The position numbers and the translations under genes are program-made. Below the pieces are notes generated by a model, which saw nothing but the letters and a program-made list of their open reading frames with translations, did not search any database and was not told where the DNA came from. A stretch of DNA of 64,000 bases, from the NCBI GenBank assembly GCA_947503285.1, contig CANNDD010000003.1, positions 496,001 to 560,000 of the forward strand, in the 5' to 3' direction. The stretch is from an uncultured Croceitalea sp. GTDB lineage: Bacteria; Bacteroidota; Bacteroidia; Flavobacteriales; Flavobacteriaceae. Every line of letters starts with the position of its first letter. Positions within the stretch are counted from its first letter, which is position 1. This document shows, one piece after another, positions 36,428 to 42,964 of the stretch.

Positions 36428-36455
36428 CGTAACAATTGTGAAAAAATGGCGTCTT
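36428..36455 (+). promoter_or_regulatory. ECF-type promoter 1 (CGTAAC-N16-CGTCTT)
   Basis: -35 CGTAAC (36428-36433), 16-bp spacer, -10 CGTCTT (36450-36455). It matches the promoter form of the ECF locus at 47.6 kb apart from one -35 base and one spacer base. The transcript would run about 120 nt to the terminator at 36542-36580 and holds only a 6-codon ORF (MNKKKI, ATG at 36459). Confidence 0.4.
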
Positions 36456-36541
36456 TAATGAACAAGAAAAAAATTTAGCATTGGTAAGACTGTATTTTTA
36501 TAGTTAATGGTTAGTGTTTAGTATGGCTTATCAATGACATG

Positions 36542-36580
36542 AACCCTGACTTCTGCAAAGAAGCTCAGGGTTTACTTTTT
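36542..36580 (+). terminator. Rho-independent terminator in the gene-poor interval
   Basis: 8-bp stem AACCCTGA (36542-36549) / TCAGGGTT (36565-36572), extended by CTTC/GAAG across one bulged base, followed by ACTTTTTTT. It has no annotated upstream gene on this strand, so it ends either a small RNA or a lost gene. Confidence 0.75.
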
Positions 36581-36643
36581 TTAGGAACCCTTGATTCAGA
36601 ATTACCTTTTAATCAGAGGGAAATGTTAAAAAAATCATCTTTT

Positions 36644-36672
36644 TGTAACATCGCCCCATATCATATCGTCTA
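36644..36672 (+). promoter_or_regulatory. ECF-type promoter 2 (TGTAAC-N17-CGTCTA)
   Basis: -35 TGTAAC (36644-36649), exactly 17 bp, -10 CGTCTA (36667-36672). The -35 and spacing are identical to both promoters of the ECF sigma locus at 47.64-47.73 kb. Transcription would start near 36680, about 23 nt ahead of a small ORF. Confidence 0.5.
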
Positions 36673-36702
36673 GTTAGTGACATCAATCAAAACTGAACGG
36701 CT

Positions 36703-36756
36703 ATGAAGAAGAACAATTCCAATTTTAATAATCACCTAAGGGAGGGAGCTGCCTAA
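36703..36756 (+). CDS. Possible 17-aa peptide ORF behind ECF-type promoter 2
   Basis: ATG to TAA, 17 residues (MKKNNSNFNNHLREGAA). Its only support is the position, about 23 nt after the predicted start site of a strong ECF-type promoter. No Shine-Dalgarno is visible, as usual here. It could be a leader peptide, a small secreted peptide or chance. Confidence 0.2.
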   Translation: MKKNNSNFNNHLREGAA

Positions 36757-36904
36757 AAAACAGATAACCTGGACATCTTGAAAATTTAGATAACTTATTG
36801 CTTTGGTATAAAAACACCAAAGAAAATAATGGCAATACTTCAGTCTGGCTATCGTATTGTATTTGACTTTTAAAATTAGGGCAATTGGTTGGTTAGCCCT
36901 TTTC

Positions 36905-36949
36905 TAAAAAGTCGACAACACCCTGAAATTCATTTTGAAGATCAGGGTT
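36905..36949 (-). terminator. Terminator of the FabH-like gene
   Basis: 6-bp core stem CCCTGA (36920-36925) / TCAGGG (36941-36946). Read on the minus strand it follows the FabH stop by 8 bp and is followed by a CTTTTT run. Confidence 0.6.
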
Positions 36950-36953
36950 GTTT

Positions 36954-37961
36954 TTACCATTTAATAATTACGCTACCCCAGGTAAAGCCGCTACCAAAAG
37001 CGGCTAAAACCACCACATCGTCTTCTTTTACCTTTCCTGCCTCCCATGCTTCGGTTAAAGCAATTGGTATGGATGCAGCCGTGGTGTTACCGTATTTCAT
37101 AATATTGTTATACACCTGTTCCCCTGATAATCCGAACTTCTTTTGTACAAACTGTGAAATACGTAAGTTGGCCTGATGCGGCACCAACATATTAATATCA
37201 GTAGGTTTAAGACCATTCTTTTGAAGTCCTTCCATAATGACCTCGCTAAAACGTACAACAGCATTCTTAAAGACAAATTGTCCGTTCATATAGGGAAAGT
37301 AAGATTCATCATTAGGGTCATTGTCTTCAATAATATCGGTGACCCAGCGTTTGCCCATACCAGGAGCAATCAATGATAATTCTTCTGCATGTTGTCCTTC
37401 AGAATGTAAATGGGTAGACAGTACACCCTTGGAATTATCCTCTTCCCTACTCAATACCGCAGCGCCGGCACCATCTCCAAAGATTACGGAAACCCCCCTA
37501 CCCCGGGTCGTCATATCCAGACCCCTCGAATGTACCTCTGATCCAATGACCAATACATTTTTGTACATTCCGCTTTTAATATATTGATCGGCCACCGAAA
37601 TACCATAAACAAATCCTGAACATTGGTTTCGAACGTCTAAAGCACCCACTGTTTTTATACCTAGATCACGTTGCACCAGTACCCCTGGGCCAGGAAAGTA
37701 ATAATCGGGGCTCAATGTGGCAAAGACAATAAAATCGATGTCGTCTTTGTCGATGCCAGCTCTTTCGATAGCGATTTTTGCCGCTGTAACACCCATGGAG
37801 GTCGTAGTATCCTCTTCGGTACTCACATGTCTTCGCTCCTTGATTCCTGTGCGTTCTTGAATCCATTCATCACTGGTATCCATGACTTTTGATAAATCAT
37901 TATTGGTCACCACATTTTCAGGCACATAATAGCCGAGTCCGGTAATTTTTGAATTATACAT
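36954..37961 (-). CDS. 3-oxoacyl-ACP synthase III family protein (FabH-like)
   Basis: 335 aa thiolase-fold condensing enzyme. The Cys-His-Asn triad is intact: C114 in RNQCSGFVYG, H262 in VPHQANLRI, N292 in YGNTTAAS. FGDGAGAAVL and the C-terminal FGSGFTWGSVII are also typical. It may start fatty-acid synthesis from acetyl-CoA and malonyl-ACP or make a specialised acyl product; flavobacteria often have several FabH paralogues. Compared with E. coli FabH (317 aa) it has a longer loop near 185-225 (IIEDNDPNDESYFPYMNG). Single gene. An inverted repeat lies 18-34 bp upstream of the start. Confidence 0.9.
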   Translation of the reverse strand: MYNSKITGLGYYVPENVVTNNDLSKVMDTSDEWIQERTGIKERRHVSTEEDTTTSMGVTAAKIAIERAGIDKDDIDFIVFATLSPDYYFPGPGVLVQRDLGIKTVGALDVRNQCSGFVYGISVADQYIKSGMYKNVLVIGSEVHSRGLDMTTRGRGVSVIFGDGAGAAVLSREEDNSKGVLSTHLHSEGQHAEELSLIAPGMGKRWVTDIIEDNDPNDESYFPYMNGQFVFKNAVVRFSEVIMEGLQKNGLKPTDINMLVPHQANLRISQFVQKKFGLSGEQVYNNIMKYGNTTAASIPIALTEAWEAGKVKEDDVVVLAAFGSGFTWGSVIIKW

Positions 37962-37978
37962 ACGGTATGAGGTTTGTT

Positions 37979-37995
37979 ACTTGTACAAGACAAGT
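37979..37995. promoter_or_regulatory. Candidate operator upstream of the FabH-like gene
   Basis: Inverted repeat ACTTGT (37979-37984) / ACAAGT (37990-37995) with a 5-bp centre ACAAG, overlapping a 10-bp palindrome CTTGTACAAG (37980-37989). Its distance from the start codon (18-34 bp) puts it in the leader or core promoter. The binding protein is unknown. Confidence 0.35.
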
Positions 37996-38104
37996 ATCTA
38001 TTTTATTGAAAAGTAAAAAAATATATTGGTAGTCTAAAGAAATAAGGAATAATACCAAAACGACCGAAATAAAAAACCTTATTAAAGAGCTTATCCCCAT
38101 TGCC

Positions 38105-38135
38105 TTGAACAGCAATTATCGTATTTTTAATTTTG
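38105..38135 (+). promoter_or_regulatory. Promoter of the S9 peptidase gene (TTG-N20-TAATTTTG)
   Basis: -33 TTG at 38105-38107 and -7 TAATTTTG at 38128-38135, spacer 20 bp. Start site near 38141; the ATG at 38159 follows after about 18 nt, which rules out the upstream TTG reading. Confidence 0.65.
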
Positions 38136-38158
38136 GTGAAATCCTTAAAAGCCCATCC

Positions 38159-40603
38159 ATGAAATATACCATACCATTGTTTACGTTTTTACTAAGTTTT
38201 ATTGGTATCGCACAAGAAAACCTTACCTACCAAAAACCTTCAAATGAAATACTGGAATTGGTGGAAGCCCCATTGGCCCCTTCAGTACTCTTGACTGCTG
38301 ATGGAAAATATATGGTGCTTTTATATCGTGATTATTACAAAAGTATCGCAGAGCTGTCTGAAAAAGAATTGCGCCTGGCGGGGTTACGTATCAATCCGAA
38401 AACGAATATTGGAAGTAGAACCAATTACTACAACAACATAATGATCAAGCGTATTGGCGAAGAAGATGCCGAACAGGTAATTGGCCTTCCTGAAGGTTCG
38501 CGACTTGCCAATTTCAAATGGTCCCCTGACCAGTCTAAAATAGCAGTCACCAATACCACAAAAGATGGGGTAGAAGTCTGGGTATTGGATATTAAAGATG
38601 TCCAAGTAACCAAACTAACCAGTGCAAACGTAAATGCGAATATGCGCGACGTCATCAATTGGTTCAAAGATGGAAAATCCATCTTGGTGAAGATGTTGCC
38701 GTCAGATAGAAAGCCCCTTATCAATGTTTCAGAAGCCGTTCCGGTCGGGCCGACAATATCGTCTAACGATGGTAAAAAAGCACAAAATCGAACCTATCAA
38801 GATTTATTGAAAAATCCGAATGATGAATTTAACTTTGAACAACTTGCGCGTTCTGAACTTCATAAAGTAAATCTTGACGGCACCACAACCAGATGGAAAG
38901 AGACGGCTATGTATGGCGATATCAGTTTTTCACCTGACGGAAATTATGTAATGGCGGTGACTATAGATCGCCCCTTCTCGTATTTGGTGCCATATTACCG
39001 CTTTCCATCAACCACAACGGTTTATGACAGAAGTGGCACTTTGGTAACTACACTGCTTGAAGTACCGCTTATTGAAGATCTACCAAAAGGATTTATGTCC
39101 GTAAGAGTGGGTATGCGTTCCATCAGCTGGCGAACTGACAAACCTGCCTCCCTGGTTTATGCCGAAGCATTGGATGAAGGAGACCCAGAGAATGAAGTGC
39201 CGTTTCGTGATGCCATTTTTCAGTTGGATGCCCCTTTCAACGGAAAAGCGAAAATGCTTTTAAAGACCCAGAACAGGTATAGTTACCTACAATGGGGCGA
39301 CGACGATTTGGCAATTGCCCATGATTACTGGTGGAACAATAGAAATACCAAAAGTTATGTGTTCAATCCATCAGATAATGCCATAAAACCCGTGATAATT
39401 GCCGATAGAAATTATCAAGATGTATATAGTGACCCGGGAGATTTCGTGACTGAACGAAATAAAAATGGCGAATATGTTCTTGCGCTTGACAACGATTACG
39501 GCTACCTTCTTGGTGACGGATATACAGAAAACGGGCAATTTCCCTTTGCTGATAAAATGAACTTGAAATCTTTAAGAAAGGAACGATTATATACTTCTCA
39601 GCTAGAAGGGAAAAAAGAAAACCTCATCTCTTATGATGTGAACAAAGACGAACTGTTAGTAAGAATTGAATCCCCTAGTGAATATCCAAATTACTTTTAT
39701 AAGACCTTAAGAAAAAACAAGACTGCCATTCAATTGACCAATTTTGAAAATCCCTTCAAAAGTATACAGAACGTCCATAAAGAGGTTATTACCTACAAAA
39801 GGGATGACGGTCTAGAACTTACCGGCACCCTTTATCTTCCCGTTGGTTACGATAAAGAAAAAAAAGAAAAGAAACCAATGATCCTATGGGCATATCCAAG
39901 AGAGTACAAAGACAAGAACAGTGCATCTCAAAACACACAAAACCCCAATGAATTCACCTATCCTTTTTGGGGTTCACCTATTTATTGGGTTACCAAAGGA
40001 TATGTCGTTTTAGATGATGCCGCATTCCCTATTATTGGTGAAGGTGACGAAGAGCCAAATGATTCTTTTAGAAAACAGCTTGTAGCCAATGGAAAAGCGG
40101 CTATAGATGCTGTAGATGAACTGGGTTATATAAATCGTAAAAAAGTAGCGGTCGGCGGACATAGTTATGGGGCATTTATGGTCGCTAACCTTTTATCGCA
40201 TTCAAACCTTTTTGCAGCGGGCATTGCAAGAAGTGGTGCATACAATCGAACTTTGACGCCATTCGGTTTTCAAAGCGAGGAAAGAAATTATTGGGAGGCC
40301 CCAGAAGTATATTATACCATGTCTCCCTTTATGCATGCCGATAAAATGAAAACCCCCTTATTATTGGTCCACGGAGAGGCAGATAACAATTCAGGTACCT
40401 ACCCCATGCAAAGCGAGCGCTACTTTAACGCACTGAAGGGTTTAGGTGCAACGGTTAGATTGGTGATGCTACCAAAGGAGAGCCACGGTTACCGGGCGAA
40501 AGAGAGTATTCTTCACTTACTATGGGAACAAGACCAATGGCTTGAAAAATATGTGAAGCGATCAGAATCGCTTGATATACCCAAACCCGGCGTGAAAGAT
40601 TGA
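38159..40603 (+). CDS. Secreted S9 family prolyl-oligopeptidase-like peptidase
   Basis: 814 aa from ATG at 38159, with signal peptide MKYTIPLFTFLLSFIGIAQ. The N-terminal half is a beta-propeller; the C-terminal alpha/beta-hydrolase domain has the nucleophile Ser in VGGHSYGAFMVANLL, Asp in LLVHGEADNNSG and His in KESHGYRAKES. The segment IARSGAYNRTLTPFGFQ and the acidic-rich preference suggest the S9D glutamyl-endopeptidase-like subgroup, though dipeptidyl peptidase activity is possible. Predicted periplasmic; likely feeds on peptides. Own promoter; convergent with the ABC1 kinase gene, 3 bp apart. Confidence 0.9.
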   Translation: MKYTIPLFTFLLSFIGIAQENLTYQKPSNEILELVEAPLAPSVLLTADGKYMVLLYRDYYKSIAELSEKELRLAGLRINPKTNIGSRTNYYNNIMIKRIGEEDAEQVIGLPEGSRLANFKWSPDQSKIAVTNTTKDGVEVWVLDIKDVQVTKLTSANVNANMRDVINWFKDGKSILVKMLPSDRKPLINVSEAVPVGPTISSNDGKKAQNRTYQDLLKNPNDEFNFEQLARSELHKVNLDGTTTRWKETAMYGDISFSPDGNYVMAVTIDRPFSYLVPYYRFPSTTTVYDRSGTLVTTLLEVPLIEDLPKGFMSVRVGMRSISWRTDKPASLVYAEALDEGDPENEVPFRDAIFQLDAPFNGKAKMLLKTQNRYSYLQWGDDDLAIAHDYWWNNRNTKSYVFNPSDNAIKPVIIADRNYQDVYSDPGDFVTERNKNGEYVLALDNDYGYLLGDGYTENGQFPFADKMNLKSLRKERLYTSQLEGKKENLISYDVNKDELLVRIESPSEYPNYFYKTLRKNKTAIQLTNFENPFKSIQNVHKEVITYKRDDGLELTGTLYLPVGYDKEKKEKKPMILWAYPREYKDKNSASQNTQNPNEFTYPFWGSPIYWVTKGYVVLDDAAFPIIGEGDEEPNDSFRKQLVANGKAAIDAVDELGYINRKKVAVGGHSYGAFMVANLLSHSNLFAAGIARSGAYNRTLTPFGFQSEERNYWEAPEVYYTMSPFMHADKMKTPLLLVHGEADNNSGTYPMQSERYFNALKGLGATVRLVMLPKESHGYRAKESILHLLWEQDQWLEKYVKRSESLDIPKPGVKD

Positions 40604-40606
40604 CAG

Positions 40607-41917
40607 CTAGTCTAGATACCGCTTAAAATTATTTACCTCGACGGTAGCCTTTAAATCATGTAACAGATTATAAAGGCCAAAAAAGGTGCGGTTCATATAC
40701 AAGAAATGTTTGGAGCCCCGGTTGCCGTTCATCTTTCGAATTTGCTCATCTTTTGAGTAGCGTTCACTTAGATTAGCTATTTTAGACCAAAACCCGTCAT
40801 CCCCAAAATCGAAGGTATCCTCATTAAATGGTGAGGTAAACAAAGTCAGTAGTTCTTTAAAGAGTTCGGTAAAAAAATCAAGCTCCTTCTTGGAATCGGT
40901 TGATGTCAAAATCTCTAATTCGTACAACTTTTCAGTAAATACCTTTTCATTATTGATGTTGTTCTTTTCGGCCAATTCAAAATAAGGAATATAAAACTCA
41001 TCGGGTATCTCCTTAATACATCCAAAATCTATGGCAATCAACGTGTCGTTGTCGCTCACCAAAAAATTACCAGGATGGGGATCGGCATGGACCTTTCTCA
41101 AACCATGTATTTGGAACATATAAAAATCCCATAGTGCTTGACCTAGCTTATCGCCCTTTTCTTTTGAAAAATCCGTTTTTGAAAATTCACCAAGATGAAT
41201 CCCTTTCATCCAATCCATTGTTATAATCCGTTCGCTGGAAAGGTCTTTGTAGTATTTTGGGAATTCGATATTGGGTATTACTGAGCAAGCCTCGGTAATC
41301 TCTTTACTTTGCTGAAGTTCAAGAAGATAATCGGTTTCTTCGACCAGTTTATTTTCTACTTCTTTAAAATATTTATCAGAGTCTTTGCCCTGCAAGTTGA
41401 ACATACGGATAGCAATTGGCTTTACGATGGCCAAATCACTACCTATACTATCGGCAACACCAGGATATTGAATCTTAACGGCCAAATTTCTACCATCTTT
41501 TGTGGCCTTGTGTACCTGACCAATACTGGCGGCATTAACGGAATCTTGTTCAAAAGTGTCGAATACCTCTTCGGGATATTTTCCTAAGTATTTTTTAAAA
41601 GTTTTCCGTACCAGGGGAGCCGATAATGGCGGTACGGAAAACTGTGACAATGAAAATTTTTCAACATAGGCATTGGGCAGCAGGTTCTTTTCCATGCTGA
41701 GCATTTGGGCAACCTTAAGGGCACTGCCCTTCAAACTTTTAAGACCGTCGTAAATGTCACTGGCGTTGTCTTCATTTAATTCGTCTTTCCCCAAATCAGG
41801 ATTGACTAACTTCTTGCCATAATATTTAGCATAATTACCCCCGATCTTAACCCCTGTCTTAACCAACTTACTGGCCCGTTCAATCTTCCCCGTTGGTATT
41901 CTATCGAGTGTCTTCAT
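40607..41917 (-). CDS. ABC1 (UbiB/AarF/ADCK) kinase family protein
   Basis: 436 aa atypical kinase. Landmarks: the N-terminal K-x-x-Q region as GSALKVAQMLSME, the Ala-rich nucleotide loop NAASIGQVHKA replacing the glycine-rich loop, the catalytic Lys in LAVKIQYPGV, Glu in ETDYLLELQ, ADPHPGNFLV and the metal-binding IDFGCIKEIP. Such proteins support quinone synthesis as ATPases and lipid-binding proteins. No C-terminal membrane helices are present, unlike UbiB. A TetR-like gene lies 13 bp upstream on the same strand, a pairing I regard as common in flavobacteria and suggestive of joint regulation. Confidence 0.9.
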   Translation of the reverse strand: MKTLDRIPTGKIERASKLVKTGVKIGGNYAKYYGKKLVNPDLGKDELNEDNASDIYDGLKSLKGSALKVAQMLSMEKNLLPNAYVEKFSLSQFSVPPLSAPLVRKTFKKYLGKYPEEVFDTFEQDSVNAASIGQVHKATKDGRNLAVKIQYPGVADSIGSDLAIVKPIAIRMFNLQGKDSDKYFKEVENKLVEETDYLLELQQSKEITEACSVIPNIEFPKYYKDLSSERIITMDWMKGIHLGEFSKTDFSKEKGDKLGQALWDFYMFQIHGLRKVHADPHPGNFLVSDNDTLIAIDFGCIKEIPDEFYIPYFELAEKNNINNEKVFTEKLYELEILTSTDSKKELDFFTELFKELLTLFTSPFNEDTFDFGDDGFWSKIANLSERYSKDEQIRKMNGNRGSKHFLYMNRTFFGLYNLLHDLKATVEVNNFKRYLD

Positions 41918-41930
41918 ATATATTTATAGG

Positions 41931-42590
41931 TTAGGCAAAATTTTCTTTGTACAGGAATTTCCCGAAATCAATAAGGCTATCCAAGGGTGTATTGTCGAAC
42001 ACATCAAAATTCGTAGTGACCGATTTCTCGATGGCCAAATCCGTTTTCTCAAAACCGGCAGAAGTATCGTCCATCCAAAACTTTAAAAGAAATAAAAATT
42101 GGATCCAAGCTCCCTCTGAAAAGAAAAGTGGATTTCGTTGTGTCAACCTTATGGTCTTACCCGCATTTGCCTCTTCAATCAATTCCGTAGTGTAGTCTTT
42201 GAAGTGACTTCTTAAACCTTTTAGCTCCCCCATTTTATCAAGCATCTTTCTATTGCTATCAAGTGTAAAGAGCACATAACTTCTATTTAAGGTCAGTATC
42301 TCAAAAAAGGTATAGAAAAATGATAGCATTTTATCTTTGTTGCTAAAACCTGCATATTCCTTATTTTTTTGCAATAAGTCCATGGTGTTGGCATAAAAAC
42401 TGTTCCATATTTCTTTTTGCAACGATTCAAAAGATCCAAAAAACCTATAAAAATCCTCTTCCTTGATCTTGTTCTGTTTACAAAACTTGTAAATGGATTT
42501 AGGACGTGTTTCATGTTCCAAAACAAAATCCATATACCAACCTATAATAATCCCTTTTGAAATCTTCGTCGTACTCGTTTTTGCTGCCAT
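41931..42590 (-). CDS. TetR-like transcriptional regulator
   Basis: 219 aa. The first 60 residues fit a TetR HTH of divergent form (KGIIIGWYMDFVLEHETRPKSIYKFCKQNKIKEEDFYRFFGSFESLQKEIW): instead of the usual A-A-x-x-L-F-x-x-x-G, the recognition helix is KSIYKFCKQNKIKEEDFYRFF. The rest is an all-helical ligand-binding domain, Phe-rich. It precedes the ABC1 kinase gene, spacing 13 bp, and probably regulates this operon. The region upstream holds a small RNA gene on the same strand. Confidence 0.75.
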   Translation of the reverse strand: MAAKTSTTKISKGIIIGWYMDFVLEHETRPKSIYKFCKQNKIKEEDFYRFFGSFESLQKEIWNSFYANTMDLLQKNKEYAGFSNKDKMLSFFYTFFEILTLNRSYVLFTLDSNRKMLDKMGELKGLRSHFKDYTTELIEEANAGKTIRLTQRNPLFFSEGAWIQFLFLLKFWMDDTSAGFEKTDLAIEKSVTTNFDVFDNTPLDSLIDFGKFLYKENFA

Positions 42591-42659
42591 TGTATATTCT
42601 GTTTAATCAAAAATACGATTTATCAAACTATTTTGATGTTAATGCATTTACAAATTCAT

Positions 42660-42770
42660 CAGTAAAAAGAAAACGCGCTTCCAAGTAGTAGCGCGTTTTC
42701 AACAACCTAACCAATAAATAAACAAACTTGTAGTTCTAATTCTTTTTCATAGCAATTAGTTTACCACAAC
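42660..42770 (-). ncRNA. Probable small RNA upstream of the TetR-like gene
   Basis: A promoter (TTTG-N16-TACTTTTG on the minus strand) is followed about 110 nt later by a perfect 10-bp hairpin GAAAACGCGC (42669-42678) / GCGCGTTTTC (42691-42700) and, on the minus strand, TTTTCTTTTTACT, an intrinsic terminator. The transcript contains only a 4-codon ORF (ATG at 42750, Met-Lys-Lys-Asn, stop TAG), then a U-rich segment with GTTTGTTTATTTATTGGTT. A bounded unit with its own promoter and terminator and no usable ORF is best read as a regulatory RNA. The TetR gene lies 70 bp beyond the terminator. Confidence 0.5.
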
Positions 42771-42775
42771 CATAT

Positions 42776-42804
42776 CAAAAGTAAGTATTGTTTAATTATC
42801 AAAA
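42776..42804 (-). promoter_or_regulatory. Promoter of the probable small RNA
   Basis: Minus strand: -33 TTTTG (42804-42800), 16-bp spacer, -7 TACTTTTG (42783-42776), an exact TAnnTTTG match. Confidence 0.55.
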
Positions 42805-42888
42805 GAATTTTTTAAACAAAAAAAATGTTAATTTTTCAAATCTACCGATAAAGACCGTAAAAATGTCAGTTTGTCACCTCAATGTCCC

Positions 42889-42905
42889 TTGGTACTTTTT
42901 TTGGT
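42889..42905 (+). promoter_or_regulatory. Sigma54-like promoter of htpG
   Basis: TTGGTAC at 42889-42895, then TTTTTTTGGT. The two GG dinucleotides (42891-42892 and 42903-42904) are exactly 10 bp apart, as between the -24 GG and -12 GC of sigma54 promoters; here -12 is GG rather than GC. Predicted start near 42916, about 49 nt before the htpG ATG. Confidence 0.35.
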
Positions 42906-42964
42906 ATATCAGGGTGATTAGTAAAATGTGAAGTTTCAAATACAACATAAAATAAAATTGGATT

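Larger units (their letters stand above)
36395..36953. other. Gene-poor interval with two ECF-type promoters
   Basis: 559 bp with no ORF over 60 aa. On the plus strand it holds an ECF-type promoter at 36428-36455, a terminator at 36542-36580, a second ECF-type promoter at 36644-36672, a 17-codon ORF at 36703 and an unterminated 7-bp hairpin CTTTGGT (36801-36807) / ACCAAAG (36816-36822). The far end holds the terminator of the FabH-like gene. It looks like a source of short regulated transcripts or the remains of deleted genes. Confidence 0.5.
42591..42964. other. Regulatory interval between the TetR-like gene and htpG
   Basis: 374 bp without a protein gene. It holds a probable small RNA on the minus strand (42660-42770), its promoter (42776-42804) and a sigma54-like promoter for htpG (42889-42905). 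A direct repeat TGTCA-GTT-TGTCA lies at 42874-42886, immediately upstream of the sigma54-like element. Confidence 0.5.

Noticed and set aside
38105-38158. Longer reading of the S9 peptidase from TTG at 38105
   Set aside because: The promoter -33 and -7 boxes lie inside this stretch and the ATG at 38159 gives a perfect signal peptide.
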